Shown: positions 18,134 to 27,894 of the stretch, piece after piece
Numbering within the stretch: the stretch's first letter is position 1
How the letters are laid out: the number at the start of each line of letters is the position of its first letter
Origin: Amphibacillus xylanus NBRC 15112
GTDB taxonomy: Bacteria; Bacillota; Bacilli; Bacillales; Amphibacillaceae
Assembly (NCBI RefSeq): GCF_000307165.1
Contig: NC_018704.1
Location: 558,001-622,000 of the forward strand
Direction of reading: 5' to 3'
Length of the DNA: 64,000 nucleotides
Translations under genes and position numbers: made by a program
The notes under the pieces: model-generated
Told to the model about the DNA's origin: nothing
The model's database searches: none
Seen by the model: the letters and a program-made list of their open reading frames with translations, nothing else

Positions 18134-19741
18134 ATGAGTCAACAAATTAGACAATCTATTGAAGCAGGTAAAACATCACTTGGAATAGAGCTTGGTTCAA
18201 CAAGAATTAAAGCAGTATTAATTGGTGAAGATCATAATCCGATCGCTGTTGGAAGTCATGAGTGGGAGAATAGTCTTGTCGATGGCATTTGGACTTATAG
18301 TGTTGATGAAATTTGGAATGGCTTACAAAACAGTTATCAAGAAGTAGCACAAGTTGTAAAAGATAAATATGGTGTACCGTTAAAGAAAATCGGTTCATTA
18401 GGTTTTAGTGCGATGATGCACGGTTATATGGCCTTCGATAAAAATGATCAGTTACTTGTTCCGTTTAGAACATGGAGAAACAATATTACTGAACAATCAT
18501 CAAAAGTATTGACAGAGTTATTTAATTATAATATTCCACAAAGATGGACGATCGCTCATCTTTACCAAGCAATTCTAAATCAAGAAGACCATATTTCAGA
18601 ACTTAATCATGTGACAACATTAGCGGGTTATGTTCATTGGAAATTAACAGGTGAAAAAGTTTTAGGTGTTGGAGAGGCTTCAGGTGTTTTCCCAATTGAT
18701 CTTAATACAAAATCATTTAATCAAACAATGATAGATCAATTTAATGAATTGGTTGCACCAAGACAATTGCCATGGAAATTAGAAGACTTATTGGCCAATG
18801 TTTTAGTTGCTGGAGAGCACGCGGGTACATTAACAGAAGCGGGGGCAAAATTACTTGACCCAACTGGTCAATTAGAAGCTGGTGTTCCTTTATGTCCACC
18901 AGAGGGGGATGCAGGTACTGGTATGGTAGCAACAAATAGTGTTGCGGAGCGTACAGGTAATGTTTCTGCTGGTACATCAGTTTTTGCAATGGTCGTTTTA
19001 GAGAAAGAATTAGAAAAAGTTCATACTGAAATTGACCTTGTAACAACGCCTACTGGTAGTTTAGTAGCTATGTCACACTCGAACAACTGTACATCAGATC
19101 TTAACGCATGGGTGAACCTATTTGCTGAGTACTCTGAAGCAATGGGTATGGAAGTTGATATGAATGAGATTTACGGTACGCTTTATAATCTAGCATTAAA
19201 AGGTGATAAAGATACTGGTGGTCTATTATCCTACGGTTACTTATCTGGTGAACATATAACTGGTTTTGAGCACGGTCGACCGCTATTTGTTCGTTCATCA
19301 AATAGTAAATTTACATTAGCGAACTTTATGCGGACTCATTTATTCTCTGCCTTAGGCGCAATGAAGATGGGAATGGATATTTTACTTAAAGAAGAAAAAG
19401 TTCAATTAGATGAAATTTTAGGACATGGTGGCTTATTTAAGACTAAGGGAGTAGGCCAACAAATTATGGCTGCTGCTCTTAATACTCCGGTAACAGTTAT
19501 GGAGACGGCTGATGAAGGCGGTGCTTGGGGAATCGCGCTGCTTGCTGCTTATATGATTAACAAAGCTGAGGATCAGCCATTAGATGATTACTTAAACAAA
19601 ACAGTATTCGCTAATCAACAAGCAACAACAATTGCACCACAGCAGGAAGATGTCGAGAGCTTTGAATTATTTATGGAACGATACAAGGCTGGATTACCAA
19701 TTGAACGTGCAGCTGTAGATCACTTAAATGAAGTCTATTAA
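18134..19741 (+). CDS. FGGY-family carbohydrate kinase
   Basis: 535 residues from the ATG at 18134, which is 7 bases after AGGAGG; an ATG at 18128 is too close. The N-terminal ATP-site motif [15 protein letters not shown], the mid-protein [25 protein letters not shown] and the C-terminal [14 protein letters not shown]...[12 protein letters not shown] motif place it in the FGGY/actin-fold kinases. The closest relatives I know phosphorylate pentuloses (xylulose or ribulose type); the exact sugar cannot be read. It has its own promoter and terminator. The next gene is an SDR dehydrogenase, possibly of the same sugar or polyol pathway. Confidence 0.85.
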   Translation: MSQQIRQSIEAGKTSLGIELGSTRIKAVLIGEDHNPIAVGSHEWENSLVDGIWTYSVDEIWNGLQNSYQEVAQVVKDKYGVPLKKIGSLGFSAMMHGYMAFDKNDQLLVPFRTWRNNITEQSSKVLTELFNYNIPQRWTIAHLYQAILNQEDHISELNHVTTLAGYVHWKLTGEKVLGVGEASGVFPIDLNTKSFNQTMIDQFNELVAPRQLPWKLEDLLANVLVAGEHAGTLTEAGAKLLDPTGQLEAGVPLCPPEGDAGTGMVATNSVAERTGNVSAGTSVFAMVVLEKELEKVHTEIDLVTTPTGSLVAMSHSNNCTSDLNAWVNLFAEYSEAMGMEVDMNEIYGTLYNLALKGDKDTGGLLSYGYLSGEHITGFEHGRPLFVRSSNSKFTLANFMRTHLFSALGAMKMGMDILLKEEKVQLDEILGHGGLFKTKGVGQQIMAAALNTPVTVMETADEGGAWGIALLAAYMINKAEDQPLDDYLNKTVFANQQATTIAPQQEDVESFELFMERYKAGLPIERAAVDHLNEVY

Positions 19742-19745
19742 TCTT

Positions 19746-19789
19746 AGAAAAACGACGAGGAAAAGCAATTTTCTCTGTCGTTTTTTTAT
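19746..19789 (+). terminator. Terminator after the FGGY kinase
   Basis: AAAAACGACGAGGAAAA pairs with TTTTCTCTGTCGTTTTT (one mismatch) and runs into a T tract. Confidence 0.8.
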
Positions 19790-19888
19790 CTGAAAAACTT
19801 TTAAAATAGTACTTGTATTGTTTTTCCCTATTTGCTATTATAATCATGTGAAATACTTCACAAACATTATTGAAAGGAATGATTGATC

Positions 19889-20632
19889 ATGGGTAGATTA
19901 GATGGAAAAGTTGCAATTATTACTGGTGGATCAGCTGGAATGGGCGCATCAAATGTTAGAATGTTTGTTAAAGAAGGTGCCAAAGTAGTCTTTACCGATT
20001 TGAATATCGAAGACGGTAAAAAACTAGAAGAAGAGCTTGGTGGAAATGCAATCTTCATCGAGCAGGATGTAAGTAAATCAGCTGATTGGGATAAAGTAGT
20101 CGAGAAGGCTGAAGCAGAATTTGGTCCTGTTGATATTTTAGTAAATAACGCTGGTATTGCACTTACACTTCCTTTAGAGGAAATGACTGAAGAGCAATAT
20201 CAAAAAGTAATTGATGTTAACCAACTTTCAATATTCCTTGGCATGAAAAAAGTTTTACCATCTATGAAGAAAACAAAAGCCGGATCAATAATTAACATTT
20301 CTTCAATAGCAGGAATGGCTGGTATGTATGGAGGGATGGCATATAGTGCGTCTAAATTCGCTGTTCGTGGTATGACACGTTCTGCTGCAGCTGAATTAGG
20401 TAAATATAATATCCGTGTTAACTCTGTTCATCCTGGCGCGATTCAAACAGCTATGATAGAACAGCCTGATAGTAGGGCTGCAATTGAAGCGATTAAAGAA
20501 AAAACACCGTTAGGAAAGATTGGATCGGTGGAAGATTCATCATACTTAATTGTTTATTTGGCTTCAGATGAGTCATCATTTACAACTGGTTCAGAGTTTG
20601 TCTTTGATGGTGGCGTAACTGCGATTATATAA
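19889..20632 (+). CDS. Short-chain dehydrogenase/reductase (classical SDR)
   Basis: 247 residues. Cofactor motif TGGSAGMG near residue 12, NNAG near 90, catalytic Ser in NISSIAG, then YSASK (Tyr/Lys pair), and the C-terminal TTGSEFVFDGG typical of classical SDRs. An Asp after the second strand (FTDLN) favours NAD over NADP. The substrate is unknown: this subgroup includes hydroxysteroid, glucose and polyol dehydrogenases. The ATG at 19889 has GAAAGGA 10 bases upstream, better than the TTG at 19883. A TATAAT box is visible about 45 bases upstream. A perfect hairpin terminator follows. Confidence 0.88.
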   Translation: MGRLDGKVAIITGGSAGMGASNVRMFVKEGAKVVFTDLNIEDGKKLEEELGGNAIFIEQDVSKSADWDKVVEKAEAEFGPVDILVNNAGIALTLPLEEMTEEQYQKVIDVNQLSIFLGMKKVLPSMKKTKAGSIINISSIAGMAGMYGGMAYSASKFAVRGMTRSAAAELGKYNIRVNSVHPGAIQTAMIEQPDSRAAIEAIKEKTPLGKIGSVEDSSYLIVYLASDESSFTTGSEFVFDGGVTAII

Positions 20633-20657
20633 TGCTATAATTTTATACTGTCAATAA

Positions 20658-20695
20658 TGCAAACAGGGGTCTTTATCGATACCCTGTTTGTTTTG
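20658..20695 (+). terminator. Terminator after the SDR gene
   Basis: CAAACAGGG pairs with CCCTGTTTG around a 14-base loop, followed by TTTTG. Confidence 0.8.
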
Positions 20696-20779
20696 TATCC
20701 AGGTAATAGAGTTTGACTTAAGTAATACGGTGTGTTAAAATCCGTCTGAAATGAAAGGGCTTACTCAGGGGGGATAATA

Positions 20780-23700
20780 TTGAACACATGTATTCTTTTT
20801 AATGACAATTGGTCGTTTGCAAAAACTCCTTTGGACGAGGTTTCTATTAATGAACTAGACTTTAAACCAATTGAAGTACCGCATGATTGGTTAATCTATC
20901 AAACAGAAGATTTATATGAGAATAGTATCGGTTGGTATAGAAGAAGTTTCACATATGATCAAACTGAAAAAATCATTTTACGGTTTGATGGTGTCTACAT
21001 GGATTCAACTTTGTACGTAAATGGTAAGTATGTTGGAGAGTGGAAATACGGTTATTCTGCATTTGAGCATGATATAACGGATCAACTTTATCAGGGTGAT
21101 AATGAAATATTGTTAAAGGTTGTTTATCAAAGTCCAAATAGTCGTTGGTATACAGGTGCTGGAATTTACCGAAATGTCTGGCTGAAAACACGTGGGAAAA
21201 ATTATATCGAATCGGATGGTATTTATATTTCTACAAAAGAGCGGGGTACCAATTGGGCAATTGAAATTGAAACAGATTTATCACTTACTGAGCAAGTAAA
21301 AGTAAAGCATGAGTTATTTAATCAAGATGAAAAAATAACTGAAACGATCGAGACCGCTTTAAGTAGTCAAACAATCGAACAAAAATTACTTGTTACAGAT
21401 CCCAATCTATGGTCTCCTGAAGAGCCTAATTTGTATGAATTAAGAACATCATTAATAGATCAATCAAATAAATTAATAGAAAAGCAGGTTCATCGGATTG
21501 GATTTCGCACGATTGAACTAGACCCAAATAAAGGGCTAATTTTTAACGGAGAACAACTGAAAATTAATGGTGTTTGTGAACACCATGATTTAGGTGCACT
21601 AGGTGCAGCATTTAATCCAGTTGCACTAAGACGTCGCTTTCAGATTTTAAAGGAAATGGGCGTCAATGCTATTCGTACTGCTCACAATATGCCAGCAAAA
21701 GAATTGATGGATTTAGCAGACGAATTTGGTTTTCTGATTGTATCTGAAGCTTTTGACATGTGGGAACGACCGAAAACAGAATATGATTATGCTCGATTTT
21801 TCAAGGATTGGGCTTATCGTGATGTGAAGAGCTGGGTTAAACGTGATCGCAACCATCCAAGCTTAATCATGTGGGGAATTGGTAATGAGGTTTATGATAC
21901 ACATGCTGGTGAGAGAGGCTTGGAAGTCACGCAAATGCTGAAAGACTATGTTGAAAAATTTGATCCAAAGCAAAATGCTTTTGTGACATTTGGGTCAAAT
22001 TATTTACCATGGGAAAACACGAGAAGAGCAGCTGATTTATTAAAAGTTGTTGGTTATAACTATGGTGATAAATATTATGATGAACACCATAAACAATTTC
22101 CAGATTGGGTGATTTATGGAAGTGAAACAGTATCTGTTGTCCAAAGTCGTGGGGTATATCATTTTCCACTAGAAGAACCGATTTTAGCTGATGATGATGA
22201 ACAATGCTCTGCACTTGGTAATAGTGCAACAAGTTGGGGTGCTCGTTCTCATGAAGCGTCGATTATTGCTCATCGTGATGCACGATATACCCTTGGTCAA
22301 TTTATTTGGACAGGTTTTGATTATATTGGAGAACCAACGCCATATCATACAAAAAATTCATATTTTGGGCAGATTGATACAGCTACATTTCCTAAAGATA
22401 CGTATTATATTTATCAGGCGAATTGGACCGATTATAAATCAAACCCGATGATTCATATTTTCCCATATTGGGACTTCAATCCAGGTCAAATAATCGATGT
22501 CAGAGTTGCAAGTAATGCACCAAAGGTAGAACTAAAACTGAATGGAAAGTCGTTAGGTGTTAAAGAAATTGACCACCAATCTGGAACTGAACTTATTCCA
22601 ACATGGAAGGTACGATATGAAGTAGGTGAGTTGACAGCGATTGCTTATGATGAAAATGACCAAATCATCGCTACAGATCAAGAACGTTCATTTACTGATG
22701 CTAAGAAGGTCGTGTTATCTGCTGATAAGGAACAATTAATTGCTGATGGACAAGACTTAATTTTTGTTGAAATTAGTACGGAAGATGAAGCGGGTAATCA
22801 AGTTAAAAATGCCACAAATCGCGTCAATGTTGAAGTAAATGGAGCTGGTCGTTTAATTGGATTAGATAATGGTGATAGTACAGATATTGATCAATATAAA
22901 GGAACAAGCCGCAGGTTATTTAGTGGAAAATTAATGGCGATCATTGCAGCAACAGATGAGCTTGGCCTTATTGAAGTGAATGTGCGTTCAAAAGATTTAG
23001 TTAGCGCTAAATTAACCCTCGAAGCAATTCCGAGTGATAAGGGCAATGAACGAGATCATGTTTTTATAGCTAATCAACCAACTCAGGTGAAAGTCGGCCA
23101 AATAGATGAAGTACCTGTAAGAAAAATTGAAATTAAAAGTAAATCTGGTCTTCAGTTATCACCAAACCAAACTGAAGTTAATTTTGAGGCGATACTATAC
23201 CCTTTAAATACAACATATCAAAGTGTTGAGTGGAGTGTCGTTACAGATAGAGGCATTAAATCAAACATTGCTGAAATTGAAAGTGATGGATTAAAATCAA
23301 AGGTTAAGGCTGTTGGTGATGGAAAGTTTCGTGTCCGCTGTACTACAAAAAATGGCACAAATAAAGTTAAATTAATTTCTGAATTAGATATGGAAGCATC
23401 GGGTTTAGGTGAAGCCTATAAAAATCCATATGAATTCGTCTCAGCTGGATTATATGATGATTACGTGGGCGAAGTGACAAGTGGAAATGAACGAGGGATT
23501 GCAACAAGTCGAGATGGTGAAACGATTATTGGTTATCATAAAATTGATTTTGGCAAAAGTGGTTCGGATTTAATCACAATTCCGATCTTTGCTTTGAGTG
23601 ATGAGGAGTATCCGATTGAAATATGGGAAGGAATGCCTGATCAACCAGATAGCACGCTTTTAGCAGATGTTATTTACCAGAAAGAATCGATTTGGAATGT

Positions 23701-24175
23701 CTATCAATCAGATACTTATCGTTTATCAAAACGTCTGACAGGTTTAACATCAATCTATTTCCGCCTAAGAGCAAAAGTCCATATTAAAGGTTTTTCATTT
23801 ACACCTTTTAAACGAGGATTAGAGCAACATCTAGTCACTGAAGCTGATCATATTTATGGTGATACATTTGAATTAAAAGACACAATGGTTGAGAAAATCG
23901 GCAATAATGTGTCATTTGTCTTTGAAGAAATGGACTTTGGTGAAGAAGGTATATCTTCAGTTACTGTTTACGGTCATTCACCAATTGATAAAAATACCAT
24001 TCATGTTCGGTTTATTGATGACAAAGAACAAACTAATCAAGTTATTGAATTCACCGAATCAAATGAATATGAAGAGCGAAAATATCAATTAGCACCTGTT
24101 AAAGGTAAGCAAACAGTGATGTTTATTTTTCTACCAGGTAGCCACTTCAACTTCGGATGGTTTAAATTCGAGTAA
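20780..24175 (+). CDS. Glycoside hydrolase family 2 enzyme (beta-galactosidase-like), multidomain
   Basis: 1131 residues from a TTG that follows AGGGGGGAT at 7 bases. Order: sugar-binding jelly roll (residues ~10-150), Ig-like domain, TIM barrel with the acid/base Glu370 in GIGNEVYD and the nucleophile Glu449 in IYGSETVS, then a DUF4982-type domain, a Big-type Ig domain (about 790-870) and a C-terminal region of two beta-sandwich, carbohydrate-binding-like modules. Related GH2 enzymes with this tail are annotated as beta-galactosidases but some act on plant polymers. There is no signal peptide, so it acts in the cytoplasm, which is unusual for a protein with so many binding modules. It may share a sugar pathway with the alpha-galactosidase at 2815. 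Confidence 0.9.
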   Translation: MNTCILFNDNWSFAKTPLDEVSINELDFKPIEVPHDWLIYQTEDLYENSIGWYRRSFTYDQTEKIILRFDGVYMDSTLYVNGKYVGEWKYGYSAFEHDITDQLYQGDNEILLKVVYQSPNSRWYTGAGIYRNVWLKTRGKNYIESDGIYISTKERGTNWAIEIETDLSLTEQVKVKHELFNQDEKITETIETALSSQTIEQKLLVTDPNLWSPEEPNLYELRTSLIDQSNKLIEKQVHRIGFRTIELDPNKGLIFNGEQLKINGVCEHHDLGALGAAFNPVALRRRFQILKEMGVNAIRTAHNMPAKELMDLADEFGFLIVSEAFDMWERPKTEYDYARFFKDWAYRDVKSWVKRDRNHPSLIMWGIGNEVYDTHAGERGLEVTQMLKDYVEKFDPKQNAFVTFGSNYLPWENTRRAADLLKVVGYNYGDKYYDEHHKQFPDWVIYGSETVSVVQSRGVYHFPLEEPILADDDEQCSALGNSATSWGARSHEASIIAHRDARYTLGQFIWTGFDYIGEPTPYHTKNSYFGQIDTATFPKDTYYIYQANWTDYKSNPMIHIFPYWDFNPGQIIDVRVASNAPKVELKLNGKSLGVKEIDHQSGTELIPTWKVRYEVGELTAIAYDENDQIIATDQERSFTDAKKVVLSADKEQLIADGQDLIFVEISTEDEAGNQVKNATNRVNVEVNGAGRLIGLDNGDSTDIDQYKGTSRRLFSGKLMAIIAATDELGLIEVNVRSKDLVSAKLTLEAIPSDKGNERDHVFIANQPTQVKVGQIDEVPVRKIEIKSKSGLQLSPNQTEVNFEAILYPLNTTYQSVEWSVVTDRGIKSNIAEIESDGLKSKVKAVGDGKFRVRCTTKNGTNKVKLISELDMEASGLGEAYKNPYEFVSAGLYDDYVGEVTSGNERGIATSRDGETIIGYHKIDFGKSGSDLITIPIFALSDEEYPIEIWEGMPDQPDSTLLADVIYQKESIWNVYQSDTYRLSKRLTGLTSIYFRLRAKVHIKGFSFTPFKRGLEQHLVTEADHIYGDTFELKDTMVEKIGNNVSFVFEEMDFGEEGISSVTVYGHSPIDKNTIHVRFIDDKEQTNQVIEFTESNEYEERKYQLAPVKGKQTVMFIFLPGSHFNFGWFKFE

Positions 24176-24202
24176 ATGATTTAATCGCATCATTTAGTAT
24201 AA

Positions 24203-24250
24203 AAAATAGATGTAACGTCTAGTTATTGATTGACGTTACATCTATTTTCA
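24203..24250. terminator. Bidirectional terminator
   Basis: Perfect 16-bp arms (24203-24218 and 24233-24248) ending in T/A runs on both sides, between convergent genes. Confidence 0.9.
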
Positions 24251-24262
24251 TATGTTTAATAA

Positions 24263-25069
24263 TTAGTTTTTCCGCTCATTCCATCTTACTTCAAATTCTT
24301 TTGAAAATTCCTCCGTCAATGGCTCAATATCCTCAAAAAGTAATGGGTCAATTTCAAGCATTAACGTAATAATTTCAGTCATTTTTACAGTGTCACAAAT
24401 ACGAACGTCGGCATCTCCAAATTTACCAATATGCATGGCACCTAATTTGAGTAAATAGTCATCTACTTTCCAGAAATGATCCGACCATGTCTTGCCAAAG
24501 TGTCTTCTAGATGGTACAGAATGTTTAGTACCGTCTGAATCGATACTGTATAGCTGCTCATGCGTATCAGTTACTCGACCCGGAATATCAACCCATTCTT
24601 CAATCCCGTGAATAAATGTATTTTTCGTTAGATCGACTCCTAAAAGCATAATTTGAGCATGGCGATCTAATAATTTTCCGTAAGGTGATGTTCTTGCACA
24701 AGGTGTGTCATGCTTGTGCGCATTCTTAATAAACTCTTCAGCATCCTTACCTAATGCAGCGACTGAGTGTGTCGGGTGTAGCGATCTGACAACGCTTTCG
24801 CGATGTCTAAATAATTCAGTCAATATACCAACGTTTGACTCAGAGTTATCAACATGGTAGTCCGGATTACCTTGATTTATGTATGCCCATGTATGTGTTG
24901 GTAAAACAAGTAGTCCGTCAGCCATATATTCAGATAGACTATCTAGAACAGTCTCTGGACCACCCTCAACATTACCAATACTCTTAAATGATGAGTGAAC
25001 TTTTAACGTACCGAACTTGTTAATACCAAGTCGCTTCAAGTCATTGATTAAATGCTCTTTCGTATACAT
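24263..25069 (-). CDS. AAC(3)-type N-acetyltransferase (YokD-like)
   Basis: 268 residues of the antibiotic N3'-acetyltransferase fold: KVHSSFKSIGNVEGG near the start, LPTHTW, RSLHPTHSVAALG and CARTSPYGKL, then GVDLTKNTFIHGIEE. Members use acetyl-CoA to acetylate the 3-amino group of aminoglycosides, but chromosomal Bacillaceae homologues often have unknown natural substrates, so resistance should not be assumed. GAGGAAGC precedes the ATG. Monocistronic, with a terminator shared with the gene opposite. Confidence 0.85.
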   Translation of the reverse strand: MYTKEHLINDLKRLGINKFGTLKVHSSFKSIGNVEGGPETVLDSLSEYMADGLLVLPTHTWAYINQGNPDYHVDNSESNVGILTELFRHRESVVRSLHPTHSVAALGKDAEEFIKNAHKHDTPCARTSPYGKLLDRHAQIMLLGVDLTKNTFIHGIEEWVDIPGRVTDTHEQLYSIDSDGTKHSVPSRRHFGKTWSDHFWKVDDYLLKLGAMHIGKFGDADVRICDTVKMTEIITLMLEIDPLLFEDIEPLTEEFSKEFEVRWNERKN

Positions 25070-25286
25070 TTTGCTTCCTCCAATTATGTTATTGACGAGT
25101 TAAAAGAATTCAAAAGATAAGTAACCTCTTTTATTTCTTTTCTACAGTTTACCATAGCATAAAATGAGTGGAACTTGTACTAATATGTTTAATATTTTGA
25201 CGAGATAGTCACAAATAATTCGACACAATTCTTGTAATTTAATGATATAATGAGAATATATTGCTATATTGGAGGTTAAATTTTTC

Positions 25287-26771
25287 ATGAAGAAAAGAAC
25301 GTATACCTTTCAAGAAAGAAATCGACTGTTAATTAGTCTTTGCTTAATTGCAGTTATTATAGCTGGAGGTATCTTAGCGTTAGGTAAGTTTCCACTAGAA
25401 ACTGTTATGATGATTGTTGGTTTTGGGGTAGGAACGCTAATTATTTTATTTGTATTTTATAAAATTGAAAAGCTTACAACATTGATCCCTTTTGTTATTA
25501 TCTTAAGCGTAAATATAATGACATTTCTTATGCTTGAAAATCGACCGTCAATCACGACTTATTTAATTACATATTTCGGCTTAGCCATTATTACATTGTA
25601 CCATCGTTCTCTATACTTATTAGTTTCAGGTGCTTTCGGTCTATTAATTACTAATATCTTTTTACTTCGTTATGGAGAAAGCGCCATCACAAACTTTTCG
25701 CCAACATATTATGTATCGTTTAATCTTGTTTTTCTGTTAGTAACATTGATTTTAATCTATCAAAGTATGATAGGAAAGAATATACAAGCTCAAGCATTTG
25801 ATGCGGCTAAAGCTTCTGAACAGGCAAAGGAAGAAACCTTGGAGCTAGTTAAGCAAATAAAATATACTGTTGAGCAGCTTGATCAACTCAATGATCAATT
25901 GTCTGAAAATGCAACTTTAACGAATCATTACTCTAATGAATTGACGTCAACTTTTAGAGAAATTTCTGGAGGTGTAGAAAGTCAAACGCATAGCGCTAAT
26001 GAAATGAATGAATCAATTGTTGCAATGAATGAGGAAGTATCAGTTATTTCTGACCAAACAACAGAAATGAACAACAATGCGATAGAAACTAGTGAAATTG
26101 TTGCAAGTGGTTCGAAAGATGTACATCAGTTGAATGATACCATTTTAGTCGTTGATGAAAGACTAAGTGAAACTGTTACTGAGATGTCAGAATTAAATGA
26201 AGCTACTGCTCAGGTAGGTCAAGTCCTAGAAACAATTTCTGATATTGCTGATCAAACGAATCTTCTAGCATTAAATGCTGCGATTGAAGCATCACGAGCA
26301 GGGGAAGCTGGAAGAGGCTTTGCTGTAGTAGCCCAAGAAGTTAGGAAACTAGCAGAACACTCGATTGAATCGACAGAGCAAATTAGTCAGATTTTAGGAT
26401 TAATTCAAGCTAAAACAGTAGCTGCGACAAATCGAGTTAATGAGAGTATCGAGATTTTTAGTAAAGGTAAGAAATTAACTGACGAAACAAATCAAGCGTT
26501 CCAAAAAATTGATCAGTTCATTGACCATCTCCGACAGTCGGCGACTGATCTTAATGAGCGAATGAATATTTTAACAGAGTCATCAGCAAATGTAGTCGAT
26601 GAAGTTAATCATGTTTCTAGTACTTCAGAACAGCTAACAGCTTCCGTTCAAGAAGTGTTTGCAAATATTGAGGATCAAAATAATAGAATGAATGAATTGA
26701 ATCAAAGAGTGATTGAAATGGCACAATTAACAGATCACTTACGTCAATCACTACAGACAAATGCTGAATAG
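25287..26771 (+). CDS. Methyl-accepting chemotaxis protein
   Basis: 494 residues from the ATG at 25287 behind GGAGG; the TTG at 25269 overlaps that site. The N-terminus carries about six membrane helices with short loops (to about residue 165) and no large extracellular sensor, so it probably senses through the membrane. A coiled coil follows, then the signalling hairpin [20 protein letters not shown] with [16 protein letters not shown], which binds CheA/CheW. There is no HAMP that I can see. Its presence implies a motile cell. A hairpin terminator follows. Confidence 0.92.
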   Translation: MKKRTYTFQERNRLLISLCLIAVIIAGGILALGKFPLETVMMIVGFGVGTLIILFVFYKIEKLTTLIPFVIILSVNIMTFLMLENRPSITTYLITYFGLAIITLYHRSLYLLVSGAFGLLITNIFLLRYGESAITNFSPTYYVSFNLVFLLVTLILIYQSMIGKNIQAQAFDAAKASEQAKEETLELVKQIKYTVEQLDQLNDQLSENATLTNHYSNELTSTFREISGGVESQTHSANEMNESIVAMNEEVSVISDQTTEMNNNAIETSEIVASGSKDVHQLNDTILVVDERLSETVTEMSELNEATAQVGQVLETISDIADQTNLLALNAAIEASRAGEAGRGFAVVAQEVRKLAEHSIESTEQISQILGLIQAKTVAATNRVNESIEIFSKGKKLTDETNQAFQKIDQFIDHLRQSATDLNERMNILTESSANVVDEVNHVSSTSEQLTASVQEVFANIEDQNNRMNELNQRVIEMAQLTDHLRQSLQTNAE

Positions 26772-26811
26772 GTAATATATGAATATTACGGTATAAGATC
26801 AATGGAAGATT

Positions 26812-26865
26812 AAGAGCACGAACGAGTACCTTCAGAAATACAGGTATTCGTTCAGTGCTCTTTTC
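26812..26865 (+). terminator. Terminator after the chemotaxis receptor gene
   Basis: AAGAGCAC-GAACGAGTACCT pairs with AGGTATTCGTTC-GTGCTCTT, with a T-rich tail. Confidence 0.8.
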
Positions 26866-27026
26866 TTACTCAAAAATAGTGTTTGCCTTAGGGAAAGTTA
26901 TTCAATAATTTTATAGGAATACTTTTAATCAAAGATCTGAATTAGTCCGCTAAAATAAAGGGTTTACTTCTAATGTGTCGAATTAGTAATAGGTGAAGTA
27001 AATCTATTATTGAGAGGTGTTCAAGA

Positions 27027-27668
27027 ATGGGAATGAGTGTCACATTAAAGGCAATTTCTGATTCAAGAAGATATCCTCAGCTTGTAGAATGGTATTACAA
27101 GGCTAATCCAATTAGTCATCAGCTTGGTTACGGTCGTTTTGCCAAAAGGATTATCCAAGCGCATTTATCAAGAACATCCCCTCTAATCATGAATCATTAT
27201 TTAAAGGGTATATTTATTAAACAGAGCTTGGTTGGCTTTTTAATTGTGTATCCAATTAGTGATCGTTTTCAAATTGAGCAGCACAGTTTCAATAATTTGA
27301 AGGCTCATATGAATCGGCTTAGTTATTTTAGAAGGATCCGGTTTTACCGTAAAGTAGCCCATATTTTAAATAGTGAGATTAATGATGATTATTACTATCT
27401 TCATAGTTTAGTTATCGATAAATCATATCGAAATCAAGGGATTGGTTCAGAAGTGATTGATAGATTAATGAAGAAATACTCCCGCATAGCACTATACGTT
27501 AATGAGAAAAATTATGCTGCAATCCAATTTTATTTTAAAAACGGGTTTAAACCTGTTCACCATGGCCAATTTAGATATAAAGGCGATTATTATGGAGAAT
27601 ATTTAATGTGCAAAGAGGCTTCAATGAAAAATGAAGAAAAGCAATTATTAAAATTTCTTCAATATTAA
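27027..27668 (+). CDS. GNAT-family N-acetyltransferase
   Basis: 213 residues. The C-terminal half has a GNAT core: YYYLHSLVIDKSYRNQGIGSEVIDRLM (acetyl-CoA site), then YVNEKNYAAIQFYFKNGF. The N-terminal half (WYYKANPISHQLGYGRFAKRII) is specific to this subgroup and probably shapes the acceptor site. Substrate unknown. GAGAGGTG precedes the ATG. A short palindromic terminator (27740-27769) follows. Confidence 0.8.
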   Translation: MGMSVTLKAISDSRRYPQLVEWYYKANPISHQLGYGRFAKRIIQAHLSRTSPLIMNHYLKGIFIKQSLVGFLIVYPISDRFQIEQHSFNNLKAHMNRLSYFRRIRFYRKVAHILNSEINDDYYYLHSLVIDKSYRNQGIGSEVIDRLMKKYSRIALYVNEKNYAAIQFYFKNGFKPVHHGQFRYKGDYYGEYLMCKEASMKNEEKQLLKFLQY

Positions 27669-27739
27669 CTGATTAATATTTTGCTTTAATCTATATTGTT
27701 GATAAAATAAGATGAGTTAAGTCATATTTTGTCGTGATT

Positions 27740-27769
27740 AAAAGTGAGCAATTGCTCGCTTTTTTTTAA
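27740..27769 (+). terminator. Terminator after the GNAT gene
   Basis: AAAGTGAGCAA/TTGCTCGCTTT forms a loop-poor hairpin followed by eight T. Confidence 0.7.
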
Positions 27770-27894
27770 CGAATAGATTTTGGTATATAAGAGCATTATA
27801 GGCGTGCTTTTTAATAAAGTATGGTACTATTTAGCTGAATCATAATAAGTAGAAGTGTGTATTTAGATAGAGATTGATAAAAGGTTGGGATCAC

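Noticed and set aside
24263-25069. Calling the AAC(3)-type gene an acquired resistance gene
   Set aside because: No mobile element flanks it and its composition matches the neighbours; chromosomal homologues often do not confer resistance.
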